A stretch of DNA of 64,000 nt from MFD01275-c22 sp963705885 (GCA_963705885.1 OY970120.1:3534001-3598000); one strand, 5' to 3'. Counted from the first letter of the stretch, positions 1-9,211 are shown. Numbers and translations are program-made. The notes: generated by a model from the letters alone, not told the origin.

Positions 1-398
1 AGGCTGCCGGGCGTCAGCAGCGCGCCGCCCACCCCCTGCACGGCGCGGGCGACGGCGAGCGTCTCGATGTCCGGTGCGAGCCCGCAGGCGAGGGACGCCA
101 CCGCGAACCACACGACGCCGACGACGAAGATGCGCCGGCGCCCGAAGCGGTCACCCAGCGACCCGCCGAGCAGGATCAGAGCGGCGAGGGTGAGCGTGTA
201 GGCGTTGATCGTCCACTGCAGGCCGGAGATGTCGGCGTCGAGGTCGCGGCCTATGCGGGGCAGCGCGACGTTCACGACCGTCGCGTCGAGGAAGGCCAGC
301 CCCGAGCCGAGCACCGTGGCGAGCATCACCCACCGTGCCCGCGCCTCGCCGAACCGCAGCCGCGGCGACGGCTCCGCGGTCGGCGCGGCATCGGTCAT
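1..398 (-). CDS. MFS drug-type transporter, N-terminal part (runs off window)
   Basis: About 132 N-terminal residues of a major facilitator transporter read leftwards off the edge. The protein begins MTDAAPTAEP, then has a first membrane helix ending in LDATVVNVALPRIG, and carries the family signature GDRFGRRR between helices 2 and 3. LDATVVNVALP and the following LQWTINAYTL stretch are typical of the 14-helix DHA2 (EmrB/QacA) proton-driven exporters, so multidrug or metabolite export is the likely role; the substrate cannot be inferred. The ATG at 398 is chosen; an in-frame GTG 15 bases upstream is possible. It is divergent from the response regulator at 642, with about 240 bases of shared upstream DNA in which I see no clear operator. 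Confidence 0.85.
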   Translation of the reverse strand, partial: MTDAAPTAEPSPRLRFGEARARWVMLATVLGSGLAFLDATVVNVALPRIGRDLDADISGLQWTINAYTLTLAALILLGGSLGDRFGRRRIFVVGVVWFAVASLACGLAPDIETLAVARAVQGVGGALLTPGS

Positions 399-641
399 GA
401 CGGCATCCAACACCCGGTGGCGCACCGGCTGTGCCGCGGCTGGTGGACCCGCCTCGTGATCACCCCGCGTCATGGTCGGCGACCGTTGCGTGAGACACGA
501 CGCCCGACCGGCCGCGCCCTGGCCCGGAGTGACTACGGGCACCCCCCCAACGGGCGATTGTCGGGAGCCGCCGCACGCCGGACAAAGGTGTGGGGAGCGT
601 CGGCACGGCGCTAGCGGGCGGGGTTGGGGAGGGGCTTCGTG

Positions 642-1301
642 ATGGCCAGAATCCTGTGCATCGACGACGAGCTCGGGCTGCGCCGACTGCTCCGGAGGGT
701 GCTCGAACCCGAGGGGCACATGGTGGCGACCGCACCCGACGCGATCACCGGACTCCGGCTGGCGTGCGACGAGAGCTGGGACCTGATCATCCTCGACCTG
801 CTGCTCCCGGACCTGCCGGGGACCGCGGTCCTGGGCGTGCTCCTGGAGCGCAAGCCGGAGCAACGGGTCCTGGTGCTGTCCGCGCTCGGGGACACCGACT
901 CGCGGGTCGCCTGCCTGGAACGCGGCGCGGTGGACTACATCAGCAAGCCGTTCGCGATCCGCGAGTTCACGGCGCGGGTGCGGTCGCGGCTGGCCGACCG
1001 GCCCCGGGCGGCGGGAGCGGTGATGGCCACGGCGGGGATCGAGCTGGACCTCGTGCGCCGGCGGGTCACCTGGTGCGGCCACTCGACAGAGCTCAGCCCC
1101 CGGGAGTTCCTCCTCGTCCAGCACCTCATGCAGCACTCCGGGTCGGTCTGCACGCGCGAGGAGCTGCTGCGGGAGGTCTGGGGATATGCGTTCGACCCGG
1201 GGAGCAACGTCGTCGACGTCACGGTCGGCCGGCTCCGGAACAAGCTGGGCGTGACGTTGATCGAGACCGTCCGCAACGTCGGCTATGCCCTTGCGGTCTG
1301 A
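642..1301 (+). CDS. OmpR-family response regulator
   Basis: A 219-residue two-component response regulator. The receiver domain (about residues 1-115) shows the acidic pair DD at 8-9, phospho-acceptor Asp52 in LIILDLLLPD and Lys102 in ISKPF. A winged-helix DNA-binding domain follows (about 125-219), with the ending VGRLRNKLG...VRNVGYAL typical of OmpR/PhoB proteins. A purine-rich ribosome site (GGGGAGGGGC, 627-636) fits the ATG at 642; an adjacent in-frame GTG at 639 is also possible. The sensor kinase gene starts inside its last codons, so the two are translationally coupled. It would bind DNA in the cytoplasm after phosphorylation by that kinase; target genes are unknown, the divergent transporter being the nearest candidate. 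Confidence 0.9.
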   Translation: MARILCIDDELGLRRLLRRVLEPEGHMVATAPDAITGLRLACDESWDLIILDLLLPDLPGTAVLGVLLERKPEQRVLVLSALGDTDSRVACLERGAVDYISKPFAIREFTARVRSRLADRPRAAGAVMATAGIELDLVRRRVTWCGHSTELSPREFLLVQHLMQHSGSVCTREELLREVWGYAFDPGSNVVDVTVGRLRNKLGVTLIETVRNVGYALAV

Positions 1302-2397
1302 CCGGGCCGGGGGTCCCGGCCGCGGCTTGGGTCGCGGGGTGGACGTCGGCTTCGCGCTGACCGCACTTCTCCTGCTCGCCGCCATGGTCGCCCTGGACGG
1401 AGCGGCGACGGTTCCCTACCACGTCATGTTCGTCGTGTTCGCCGCCGTCTATGGCTACCGGACCTGGCCCCTGCCCGTCACGGTCCTCGTCCTCGGCGCC
1501 GTGATCCTCTCGACGGGCTCGGTCCTGTTCGCCGACTGGAGGGCCGGGGAGATCCCGGGGGACGAGCTGTTCGAGATCGTGCTGATGCCACTGATCGTCG
1601 GCGCGATGATCTGGCACGCCCGGCGCAGGGTCGTTGCGCAGCAGCAGGTCGAGCTCCTCATGCAGCAGGAACGCGAGGCCCGGGTTCGCGAGCACGAGTT
1701 CGCCCGCGACACCTCGCACGCCCTGCGCACTCCTCTCACGATCGCGAGGGGTCACATCGAGCTGCTGCACGAGTCCGCCCGGGACGACGGGGTGCGTGCC
1801 GACGCAGAGGTGGCGCTCGCGGAGCTCGACCGTCTCGACCGCATGGCGAGCCGCCTGCTCGCCATCGCCGAGCTCGAGCGACCCGACACCCTCAGCGTCC
1901 GTCCGGTCGATGTCGCGGCGCTCGTGCGCGAGACACATGCACGCTGGGCCGCATCCGTGGCACGACGGTGGTCCCTGGACTGCCCCGAGACCCTCAGGGC
2001 ACCGGTGGATGACGACGTGCTGCGCGCGGTGCTGGACGCGCTCATCGAGAACGCCGTGAAGGTCACCAGCCCGCACGAGCGTGTGCGCGTCGTGTGCAGG
2101 CCGACCGCGGCGGCCGTGCTGGTCGCCGTCGAGGACGGCGGGCCGGGCATCGCGCCCGCCGACGCGCCGTTCGTCTTCGACCGCTTCTGGCGTAGCTCGC
2201 AGAAGCGGCAGGGGAGCGGTCTCGGCCTGTCCTTCGTGCGGGCGGCGGTCGAGGCGCACGGCGGCACGGTGCAGCTCGGCAGCTCGGCCGAGGGCGGTGC
2301 GGCCATCGGCTGCCTCCTGCCACGAGGTCCCGCGGGCGTACCGGGCCAGGCCAGGTCCCCCGACGCCACCCGCACCGGCGTCCCCGTCGCGCCCTGA
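1285..2397 (+). CDS. Membrane sensor histidine kinase
   Basis: A 370-residue histidine kinase overlapping the response regulator by 17 bases. About three hydrophobic segments lie in residues 21-110 with very little between them, so the sensing part is probably the membrane itself rather than an extracellular domain. The dimerisation region has the phospho-acceptor His145 in RDTSHALRTP. The ATPase domain shows the N box (LIENAVK), the G1 box (VEDGGPGI) and the G2 box (GSGLGLSFV). The ATG at 1285 is the only start giving the first helix with a short cationic leader, although a GTG at 1339 would also keep it. The signal sensed is not evident. Confidence 0.9.
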   Translation: MPLRSDRAGGPGRGLGRGVDVGFALTALLLLAAMVALDGAATVPYHVMFVVFAAVYGYRTWPLPVTVLVLGAVILSTGSVLFADWRAGEIPGDELFEIVLMPLIVGAMIWHARRRVVAQQQVELLMQQEREARVREHEFARDTSHALRTPLTIARGHIELLHESARDDGVRADAEVALAELDRLDRMASRLLAIAELERPDTLSVRPVDVAALVRETHARWAASVARRWSLDCPETLRAPVDDDVLRAVLDALIENAVKVTSPHERVRVVCRPTAAAVLVAVEDGGPGIAPADAPFVFDRFWRSSQKRQGSGLGLSFVRAAVEAHGGTVQLGSSAEGGAAIGCLLPRGPAGVPGQARSPDATRTGVPVAP

Positions 2398-2432
2398 GCG
2401 GGGGCAGCCGGCTCGCGTGGTCGAATGCGCGG

Positions 2433-2834
2433 GTGAGCGCGGGCTACTCGGGGACACCGCTGCCGCGCAAGCTGGGCATCGCGCGGGGACAGCGGGTGCT
2501 GCTGGTCGCGGCTCCGGACGGCTTCGACCTGGGGCCGCTGCCGGAGGTCGAGGTGCACCGCCGGGCGGGCCGGCTGCCGTACGACGTCGTGCTGGCGTTC
2601 CTGCGCGACCGGCGCACGCTGGAGCGCCGCCTCGACGGGCTGCGCCTGCGGGTCGTGCCGGACGGCGGGCTGTGGCTCGCGTGGCCCAAGCGGTCCAGCG
2701 GCGTGGCCACGGACCTCGACGAGAACGTGCTGCGTGACCTCGTGCTGCCGACCGGGCTCGTCGACAACAAGGTCTGCGCCGTGGACGACACGTGGTCGGC
2801 CCTGCGGTTCGTCGTCCGCCTGCGCGACCGCTGA
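2433..2834 (+). CDS. DUF3052 family protein
   Basis: A 133-residue soluble protein that I recognise as DUF3052. It starts with the family's SAGYSGTPLPRKLGI, continues with a G-x-R-V-L-L-V segment followed by a predicted beta-alpha fold, and contains WLAWPKRSSG plus the C-terminal block LVDNKVCAVDDTWSALRFVVR. This family is widespread in actinobacteria and has no firmly established biochemical role. Translation from the GTG at 2433 gives the conserved N-terminus. It is 35 bases after the histidine kinase and 25 before a small membrane protein gene on the same strand, so read-through from the two-component operon is possible, but the products do not suggest a shared job. Confidence 0.85.
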   Translation: MSAGYSGTPLPRKLGIARGQRVLLVAAPDGFDLGPLPEVEVHRRAGRLPYDVVLAFLRDRRTLERRLDGLRLRVVPDGGLWLAWPKRSSGVATDLDENVLRDLVLPTGLVDNKVCAVDDTWSALRFVVRLRDR

Positions 2835-2859
2835 CCGGGCACCTGGCACGATCGGGACC

Positions 2860-3306
2860 GTGCGCAAGGTCCTCGTCCTGCTCGCGCTCGCCTGGGTCGC
2901 CGTGACGATCGCGGCCGCCGGAGTCGCCGTGGACCACGAGGTGCCCCACGACCTGTCGTTCCTGGGCGACCCTGGCGACCCGGACCGGGTCGGAGAGGAC
3001 TGGCTGTTCGACTGGGGCACCGGCCTGGCGCCGCCTCTCGCGGCGGCCGCGGCCGGTGTGGTGCTGGCCGTGACGAGCAGCCTCGACGGGACGGTCGGCC
3101 GGCTGGCGGCGTTCCTCCTCGGCCTGCTCGGCGGCCTCTCGGTGATCTACACCCTGGCGAACGAGGTCACCGGCGACCTGCTGGTCGGGGACGGCGGGGA
3201 GCCGGTCGAGTCCGCCCTGGTGGCGGCGACGCTGGCGCTGGCCACGCTCCTGACGCTGGCGGGTTTCGCCACCTGGCTCACGGCACCCCGGGAGCGCTAC
3301 CCCTGA
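2860..3306 (+). CDS. Small integral membrane protein, unknown function
   Basis: A 148-residue protein starting at a GTG (2860). Residues 1-20 form an N-terminal hydrophobic segment (VLVLLALAWVAVTIAAAGVA), followed by a short acidic extracytoplasmic stretch (DHEVPHDLSFLGDPGDPDR) and three further hydrophobic segments, the last ending in LLTLAGFATWLTA. No enzymatic motif is visible and I do not recognise a named family. It converges on the GH88 gene with only four bases between the stop codons. Strong third-position G/C use supports it as a real gene. Confidence 0.7.
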   Translation: MRKVLVLLALAWVAVTIAAAGVAVDHEVPHDLSFLGDPGDPDRVGEDWLFDWGTGLAPPLAAAAAGVVLAVTSSLDGTVGRLAAFLLGLLGGLSVIYTLANEVTGDLLVGDGGEPVESALVAATLALATLLTLAGFATWLTAPRERYP

Positions 3307-3310
3307 GAGG

Positions 3311-4815
3311 TCACCCGCGGACCCGCAGGGCGCGCAGCGACCCCGGGCCGAGGACCGTGACCCGCACGTGGCGGGCCGGCCGGTCGAGGAGGTCGTAGGT
3401 CTCGAAGGCACCCGTTCGCCCGCTGCTCACGCCGCCGCGCGCCCTCGACCAGCGGCGCCCGTCCACCGACGTGGCGACGCGGAATCGCACGGCGCGGCCC
3501 GCGCCGCCGACCCAGCGCAGCGAGACCGCGCTCACCCGGCGGAGCCCCCCGAGGTCGGCCCGCGCGCGCCCGGACCGGCCGGTGCTCGTGCGCGCCGGCA
3601 GCACCGGCCGGTCCGAGGGCAGCAGCTGAGCGCGCAGCAGCGCCTCCAGCAGGTAGTGGTCGCCGTAGGTCACCCCGGCGTCGGGGTAGCGCGCGTCGTG
3701 GCGGCCGTGCAGCAGGACGGCCCGCGACCCGGTGCCCCGTGCCAGGTAGCGCGGGCCCGCGAGCGAGCGCAGGGTGCGCAGCCCCGCCCGGGCGAACGTC
3801 GCGCGGCGCGCCGGGTCGGGGTCCACCCGCGCGAGCTCGAGCAGGCCGGAGGCGAGCACCGACCCGGCCGTCGTGTCACGCGTGCGGTCGCCGGTCGCGG
3901 CGGCGTCGTAGTCCCAGAACGGCACCCCGTCGCGCGGCGAGTGCGCGACCGCGAAGTCCGCCGTGCGCCGAGCGGCGTCGAGCAGCCGCGCGTCGCGCGA
4001 GTCGCGGTAGGCCCCGGTGAAGCCGTAGACAGCCCAGGCGTGCCCCCGCGCCCAGGTCGACGTGTCGTGCAGGCCCTGCACCGTGCCCTTCCAGACCGGC
4101 CCGCCGGTGTCCTCGTCGAAGCGGACGACGTGCGTCGTGCTGCCATCGGGCCGGACGTGCTCCCTCGCCGTCGTCAGCGCGTGCTGCACCGCCATGTCGT
4201 GCCAGTCGGGACGCCCGGCGCTGCGAGCGGCGGAGAAGAGCAGCTCGAGGTTGACCAGGTTGTCGACGATCACGCTGACCCGGCCGGGCGGGCCGTCCCA
4301 GCTGCGGATCGCCCCGACCCGGGCACCCAGCGGCTCGCCAGCGACGCGGCCGCGCGCACCGTGACCGCCTCGTGGTCCGCTCTGCCGGTGAGGCGCGCGC
4401 CCCGTCCGAAGCTGGTCTGCAGCAGGAAGCCGAGGTCGTGGGTGGAGGTGTCGTCAGCGCGCACCCGCAGCGGCGCCTGGCGGGACGCGGCCCGCCGTGC
4501 CCAGACCGGCCGGCCGGTCGCCTCGTAGGCCATCCAGAGCCGGCCGGGGTAGAAGCCGGCCAGCCAGCCGCTCGTGTCGCTCGTGCGCCAGCGGGTGCTC
4601 CCGACCGCGACGGTCGGGAAGCGCCCCGTGCGCAGCCGACGGTCGGTGCGGGCCAGCTGCCGGAGGGCGAACTGGCGCGCCTCGCGGAGCAGCACCTCGT
4701 CGCGGGCCTCCCGCGGCCGGGCCTGGGCCACCGGCTGTGCCGACCCGGCGAGCGCCAGCACGGCGAGAACCGCGACCGCGGCGAGCCGCCGCCGTGCTTC
4801 CCCGTGACCAGTCAT
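3311..4815 (-). pseudogene. Secreted GH88 unsaturated glucuronyl hydrolase with F5/8-like C-terminal domain (frameshifted)
   Basis: The reading frame from the ATG at 4815 starts with a signal peptide (RRRLAAVAVLAVLALAGSAQ, cleavage near VAQA) and matches glycoside hydrolase family 88: TSDTSGWLAGFYPGRLWMAY, then AASLASRW. It then breaks near 4321-4323. The next frame continues the family motifs exactly: VGAIRSWDG, VIVDNLVNLELLF, TWARGHAWAVYGFTGAYR, and DTTAGSVLASGLLEL. One added base in the GGG run at 4321-4323 (CCC on the coding strand) restores a continuous product of about 500 residues. The C-terminal part (SLRWVGGAGRAVRFRVATS to VRVTVLGPG) looks like an F5/8-type carbohydrate-binding domain. 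GH88 enzymes release unsaturated uronic acids from lyase-cleaved polysaccharides; here the enzyme would act outside the cell. No polysaccharide lyase is nearby. Confidence 0.8.
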
Positions 4816-4961
4816 GGCGCCCCGACGGTACCTGCCACGCCGCCGGTGACCGGTGGTTTCACCGGCTCTGACGCGACCAGGATGGGCGACTAGGCTGGTC
4901 GGGCCTGCCGCACCGCCGCGACCATGACCGAGAACAGCAGGGGAAGAGGGCGATCCACGCC

Positions 4962-7900
4962 GTGTCAGAGCCGACACCGTCATCGGGCCAGGGCAGCCGG
5001 ACGCATACCGGCTTCGGACCCAACGAGTGGCTCGTCGACGAGCTCTACCAGCAGTACCTGCAGGACAAGAACGCCGTCGACAAGGCCTGGTGGGACTTCT
5101 TCGAGGACTACCGGCCCGCCGACCAGTCCAGCCTGCGGGCCAACGGCGGGGAGTCGCGCCAGACGGCGGGCGAGGAGACCCCGACCCCCGCACCGCCCGC
5201 GCCGGCCGACCCCGCCCCGGTGAGTCGGGCCGACGGGCCGCCGCCGGTCGAGAAGACCGCGCCGGAGGAGACCGCGCCGGAGAAGGCCGCCGCCGAGAGG
5301 CCGGCTGCCGCGCCGGCCGAGAAGCCCGCGGCGACCAAGCCGTCCGACCCGCCGTCCGCCCAGGCGTCCGAGAAGGCCGCGACCTCACAGCCGGAGCCCG
5401 TCCGGCTCAAGGGCCCGGCGGCCCGGGTCGTCGCGAACATGCAGACCAGCCTGAGCGTCCCGACGGCGACCAGCGTCCGCGCCGTCCCCGCGAAGCTGCT
5501 CATCGACAACCGCACGGTGATCAACAACGCGCTGCAGCGCGGCCGGGGCGGCAAGGTCTCCTTCACCCACCTGATCGGCTACGCCGTCGTGAAGGCCCTG
5601 GCCGTCATGCCGGAGATGAACCGCGGCTTCATCGAGGTCGACGGCAAGCCGGCGGTCACCCAGCCGGAGCACGTGAACTTCGGGCTGGCCATCGACGTCC
5701 AGAAGTCCGACGGCTCACGGACGCTGCTCGTGCCGTCGATCAAGGCCTCCGACGAGATGGACTTCTCCGGGTTCTGGGCCGCGTACGAGGACATCGTGCG
5801 GCGAGCGCGCAACAACAAGCTCACCGCCGACGACTTCGTCGGCACGACGATCAGCCTCACCAACCCGGGCACGATCGGGACCGTCCACTCCGTGCCGCGC
5901 CTGATGGTCGGCCAGGGCACGATCATCGGCGTCGGCGCCATGGAATACCCCGCCGAGTACCAGGGTGCCGCCCCCGAGACGCTGTCCCGGCTCGCGGTCA
6001 GCAAGACCATGACGCTGACCTCGACCTACGACCACCGCATCATCCAGGGCGCGCAGTCCGGCGACTTCCTGCGCCGCATCCACGGGCTGCTGCTGGGCGA
6101 GGACGGCTTCTACGACGAGGTGTTCCGCGCGCTGCGCATCCCGTACGAGCCCATCCGCTGGGTGCGCGACATCCCGGCCTCGCACGAGGAGGACGTCGCC
6201 AAGCAGGCGAGGGTGCAGGAGCTCATCCACGCCTACCGCGTGCGCGGCCACCTGATGGCCGACACCGACCCGCTGGAGTTCCGCCAGCGCTCGCACCCTG
6301 ACCTCGACGTCATCACCCACGGCCTCACCCTGTGGGACCTCGACCGCGAGTTCGCCACCGGCGGCTTCGGCGGTGAGCCGATGGCCACGCTGCGCAAGAT
6401 CCTCGGCGTGCTGCGCGAGTCGTACTGCCGGCGCATCGGCATCGAGTACATGCACATCCAGGACCCCGAGGAGCGTCGCTGGATCCAGGAGCGCGTCGAG
6501 GTCCCGTTCGCCAAGCCGAACCGCGAGGACCAGCTCACGATCCTGCGTCGGCTCAACGCCGCCGAGGCGTTCGAGACGTTCCTGCAGACGAAGTACGTCG
6601 GCCAGAAGCGGTTCTCCCTCGAGGGCGGCGAGGCGGTCATCCCGCTGCTCGACGAGGTGATGACCAGCGCGGCCGAGGCCGGGCTCGACGAGGTCACCAT
6701 CGGCATGCCGCACCGCGGCCGCCTCAACGTCCTGGCCAACCTCGCCGGCAAGAGCTACGGGCAGATCTTCCGCGAGTTCGAGGGCAACCAGGACCCGCGC
6801 TCGGTCCAGGGGTCCGGCGACGTGAAGTACCACCTCGGCACCGAGGGCGAGTTCACGGCGCCCGACGGGAGCAAGACGAAGGTCTACCTCGCCGCGAACC
6901 CCTCGCACCTCGAGGCGGTCAACCCGGTGCTCGAGGGCATCACCCGAGCGAAGCAGGACCGCATCAACAAGGGCGAGAGCGGCTTCACGGTGCTGCCGGT
7001 CCTGCTGCACGGCGACGCGGCCTTCGCCGGCCAGGGGGTCGTGGCCGAGACCCTGAACCTCTCCCAGCTGCGCGGCTACCGCACCGGCGGCACCGTCCAC
7101 GTCATCGTGAACAACCAGGTCGGCTTCACCACGTCACCGGCCGCCTCGCGGTCGTCGTTCTACTGCACCGACGTGGCGCGAATGATCCAGGCGCCGATCT
7201 TCCACGTCAACGGCGACGACCCCGAGGCGTGCGTCCGCGTCGCCAAGCTCGCTTTCGAGTACCGCCAGGCGTTCAAGAAGGACGTCGTCGTCGACCTGGT
7301 GTGCTACCGCCGGCGCGGCCACAACGAGGGCGACGACCCGTCGATGACCCAGCCGCTGATGTACCGCCTGATCGAGGGCAAGCGATCGGTGCGCAAGATC
7401 TACACCGAGTCCCTCATCGGTCGCGGCGACATCTCGGTCGAGGAGGCCGAGCAGGCGCTGCGCGACTACCAGGGCCAGCTGGAGCGCGTCTTCACCGAGA
7501 CCCGCGAGGCGACCACCGCCCCGGCGGACGAGAGCACCGGCGAGGGCATCGAGGCGCCGTCGGAGCAGAAGGCGTCGGTCGGGTCGGCGCGCGCCACAGC
7601 GGTCGACCTCGAGGTGATCAAGCGCATCGCAGACGCGCACGTCACGATGCCCGACGGCTTCACCGTGCACCCCAAGCTGATGCCGCTGCTGCAGAAGCGC
7701 GCGGCGATGGCCTCCGAGGGTGGCATCGACTGGGCGATGGGCGAGCTGTTCGCCTTCGGCTCCCTGCTCCTGGAGGGCAAGCCGATCCGGCTGGCGGGTC
7801 AGGACAGCCGCCGCGGAACGTTCGTGCAGCGCCACGCCGTGCTCACCGACAAGGCCACCGGTGACGAGTGGATGCCGCTGGCCCACCTCGACGAGGGCCA

Positions 7901-8771
7901 GGCCCGGTTCTGGATCTACGACTCCCTGCTGTCCGAGTTCGCGGCGATGGGCTTCGAGTACGGCTACTCCGTCGCACGACCCGACGCCCTCGTGCTCTGG
8001 GAGGGGCAGTTCGGCGACTTCTTCAACGGGGCGCAGACGATCATCGACGAGTTCATCTCGTCCTCGGAGCAGAAGTGGGGCCAGCGCTCCTCGGTCGTGC
8101 TGCTGCTGCCGCACGGCTTCGAGGGCCAGGGCCCCGACCACTCCTCCGGCCGCATCGAGCGCTTCCTGCAGATGTGCGCCGAGGACAACATGACCGTGGC
8201 GCACCCGTCGAGCCCGGCGTCGTACTTCCACCTGCTGCGCGAGCACGCCTACCGCGAGCCGCGCCGGCCGCTGGTCGTGTTCACGCCGAAGTCGATGCTG
8301 CGCCTGAAGGCCGCGGCCTCGCCGGTCGAGGACTTCACGAGCGGCACGTTCCGCCCGGTCATCTCCGAGACCGTGGACGGCATCGACCCGGCCGGTGTGC
8401 GCCGGGTGCTGCTGTGCTCGGGCAAGGTCTACTACGACCTGCTCGCCGAGCGGGCCAAGCAGGCTGCGGGCGGGCAGGGTGCGCAGGCCGCCCAGGTCGC
8501 GATCCTGCGGGTCGAGCAGCTCGCGCCACTGCCCGGCCGCGAGGTCGCCGAGGCGGTCGCCGCCTACCCGCAGGCCGAGCTGATGTGGGTGCAGGAGGAG
8601 CCGGCCAACCAGGGGCCGTGGCCGTTCATGGCCCTCAACCTGCCGGCGCACCTGTCGGGCCGCCAGCTCGTCTGCGTGTCGCGGACCGCGTCGGCCTCCC
8701 CCGCGACCGGGTCGCACAAGAAGCACGACGCCGAGCAGCGCGCGCTGGTCGAGCGCGCGCTGGCGCTCTGA
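4962..8771 (+). CDS. kgd: Multifunctional 2-oxoglutarate metabolism enzyme (Kgd, fused E2-E1)
   Basis: A 1269-residue actinobacterial fusion that does the work of the first two components of 2-oxoglutarate dehydrogenase. In order: an E1 N-terminal helix block (FGPNEWLVDELYQQYLQDKN, about residues 20-50), an Ala/Pro/Glu-rich linker (about 70-150), an E2-type succinyltransferase domain without lipoyl domains (about 155-390, with TYDHRIIQGAQSGDF near its end), and a ThDP-dependent E1 (about 400-1269) with HRGRLNVLAN, HGDAAFAGQGVVAE and RRRGHNEGDDP. It decarboxylates 2-oxoglutarate in the TCA cycle and passes succinyl groups to a lipoylated partner encoded elsewhere. The GTG at 4962 follows a purine-rich site (AGGGGAAGAGGG). 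A -10-like TAGGCT at 4891-4896 suggests a leader of about 65 bases. Confidence 0.95.
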   Translation: MSEPTPSSGQGSRTHTGFGPNEWLVDELYQQYLQDKNAVDKAWWDFFEDYRPADQSSLRANGGESRQTAGEETPTPAPPAPADPAPVSRADGPPPVEKTAPEETAPEKAAAERPAAAPAEKPAATKPSDPPSAQASEKAATSQPEPVRLKGPAARVVANMQTSLSVPTATSVRAVPAKLLIDNRTVINNALQRGRGGKVSFTHLIGYAVVKALAVMPEMNRGFIEVDGKPAVTQPEHVNFGLAIDVQKSDGSRTLLVPSIKASDEMDFSGFWAAYEDIVRRARNNKLTADDFVGTTISLTNPGTIGTVHSVPRLMVGQGTIIGVGAMEYPAEYQGAAPETLSRLAVSKTMTLTSTYDHRIIQGAQSGDFLRRIHGLLLGEDGFYDEVFRALRIPYEPIRWVRDIPASHEEDVAKQARVQELIHAYRVRGHLMADTDPLEFRQRSHPDLDVITHGLTLWDLDREFATGGFGGEPMATLRKILGVLRESYCRRIGIEYMHIQDPEERRWIQERVEVPFAKPNREDQLTILRRLNAAEAFETFLQTKYVGQKRFSLEGGEAVIPLLDEVMTSAAEAGLDEVTIGMPHRGRLNVLANLAGKSYGQIFREFEGNQDPRSVQGSGDVKYHLGTEGEFTAPDGSKTKVYLAANPSHLEAVNPVLEGITRAKQDRINKGESGFTVLPVLLHGDAAFAGQGVVAETLNLSQLRGYRTGGTVHVIVNNQVGFTTSPAASRSSFYCTDVARMIQAPIFHVNGDDPEACVRVAKLAFEYRQAFKKDVVVDLVCYRRRGHNEGDDPSMTQPLMYRLIEGKRSVRKIYTESLIGRGDISVEEAEQALRDYQGQLERVFTETREATTAPADESTGEGIEAPSEQKASVGSARATAVDLEVIKRIADAHVTMPDGFTVHPKLMPLLQKRAAMASEGGIDWAMGELFAFGSLLLEGKPIRLAGQDSRRGTFVQRHAVLTDKATGDEWMPLAHLDEGQARFWIYDSLLSEFAAMGFEYGYSVARPDALVLWEGQFGDFFNGAQTIIDEFISSSEQKWGQRSSVVLLLPHGFEGQGPDHSSGRIERFLQMCAEDNMTVAHPSSPASYFHLLREHAYREPRRPLVVFTPKSMLRLKAAASPVEDFTSGTFRPVISETVDGIDPAGVRRVLLCSGKVYYDLLAERAKQAAGGQGAQAAQVAILRVEQLAPLPGREVAEAVAAYPQAELMWVQEEPANQGPWPFMALNLPAHLSGRQLVCVSRTASASPATGSHKKHDAEQRALVERALAL

Positions 8772-8785
8772 CCGCGGCGCGGCCG

Positions 8786-8962
8786 ATGTACTTCACCGAC
8801 CGCGGGATCGAGGAGCTCGAGTCCCGCCGCGGCGACGAGCAGGTGAGCGTCGCCTGGCTGGCGTCGCGGCTGCAGGAGTTCGTCGACCTCAACCCCGACT
8901 TCGAGGTCCCGGTCGAGCGCCTGGCCACCTGGCTCGCCCGCCTCGACGACGAGGACGACTGA
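8786..8962 (+). CDS. DUF6104 family small protein downstream of kgd
   Basis: A 58-residue acidic protein starting MYFTDRGIEELESRRGD, ending FEVPVERLATWLARLDDEDD. It lies 14 bases after kgd on the same strand, and I recognise this pairing as conserved in Streptomyces and relatives, where the small protein is called DUF6104. Nothing in it suggests catalysis; it is predicted mostly helical. Co-transcription with kgd suggests a regulatory or structural link to 2-oxoglutarate metabolism, but that is only inference from position. The start is set by the conserved MYFTDRG. Confidence 0.85.
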   Translation: MYFTDRGIEELESRRGDEQVSVAWLASRLQEFVDLNPDFEVPVERLATWLARLDDEDD

Positions 8963-8985
8963 CGGGCGGTCGACCCCTCCCCGCG

Positions 8986-9044
8986 AAATGATCACGCGAG
9001 CGTGATCATTTCCGCCCGAGCGCGGCGAATACGGCGCGCTCGGG
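8986..9044. repeat. Dispersed palindromic repeat, family 1, copy A
   Basis: Two palindromes in tandem in a 250-base gene-free stretch. The first has perfect 11-base arms, AAATGATCACG and CGTGATCATTT, around CGAG (8986-9011). The second has perfect 10-base arms, CCCGAGCGCG and CGCGCTCGGG, around a 10-base loop (9015-9044). The same unit recurs at 17869-17965 and, inverted, at 50142-50203. It sits downstream of the kgd/DUF6104 pair and upstream of the PadR operon promoter, so it could also act as a terminator. Confidence 0.8.
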
Positions 9045-9144
9045 CACCAGTCAGCGCGGTCGGGGCCGACGTCCACGGGGCCGTCGAGGGGTCGTCGAGG
9101 TCGGGTCGGCAGGCGCGGACCGGGTCGCCGGATCGTCTGGGTGC

Positions 9145-9204
9145 TTGACATCTGCAAGACGCGATATATCGTCTCTCTCAAGACGCGATACATCGTGATA
9201 GGAG
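9145..9204 (+). promoter_or_regulatory. Promoter/operator region of the DUF4097-PadR operon
   Basis: A -35-like TTGACA (9145-9150) is followed by two near-identical copies of CAAGACGCGATAYATCGT (about 9155-9172 and 9179-9196), the first containing the 10-base palindrome CGATATATCG. A ribosome site AGGAG (9200-9204) precedes the ATG at 9212. The doubled dyad overlapping the promoter is the expected place for the PadR repressor encoded by the second gene to bind; autoregulation is inferred. The -10 is not certain because it lies inside the repeats. Confidence 0.6.
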
Positions 9205-9211
9205 AAGAGCC

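Noticed and set aside
1219..3411. Very long open frame (730 codons) antisense to the first two-component operon
   Set aside because: Antisense frames stay open in GC-rich genes; it is low-complexity Arg/Gly/Pro and overlaps four well-supported genes.
4924..4962. ATG at 4924 as a leader peptide or earlier start of kgd
   Set aside because: It is in another frame, runs into kgd with no conserved peptide, and the GTG at 4962 has the better ribosome site and the conserved N-terminus.
5995..6080. Possible loss of the E2 catalytic motif in Kgd (HRIIQG instead of HxxxDG)
   Set aside because: The HRIIQGA variant is normal in actinobacterial Kgd proteins, so it is not a defect.
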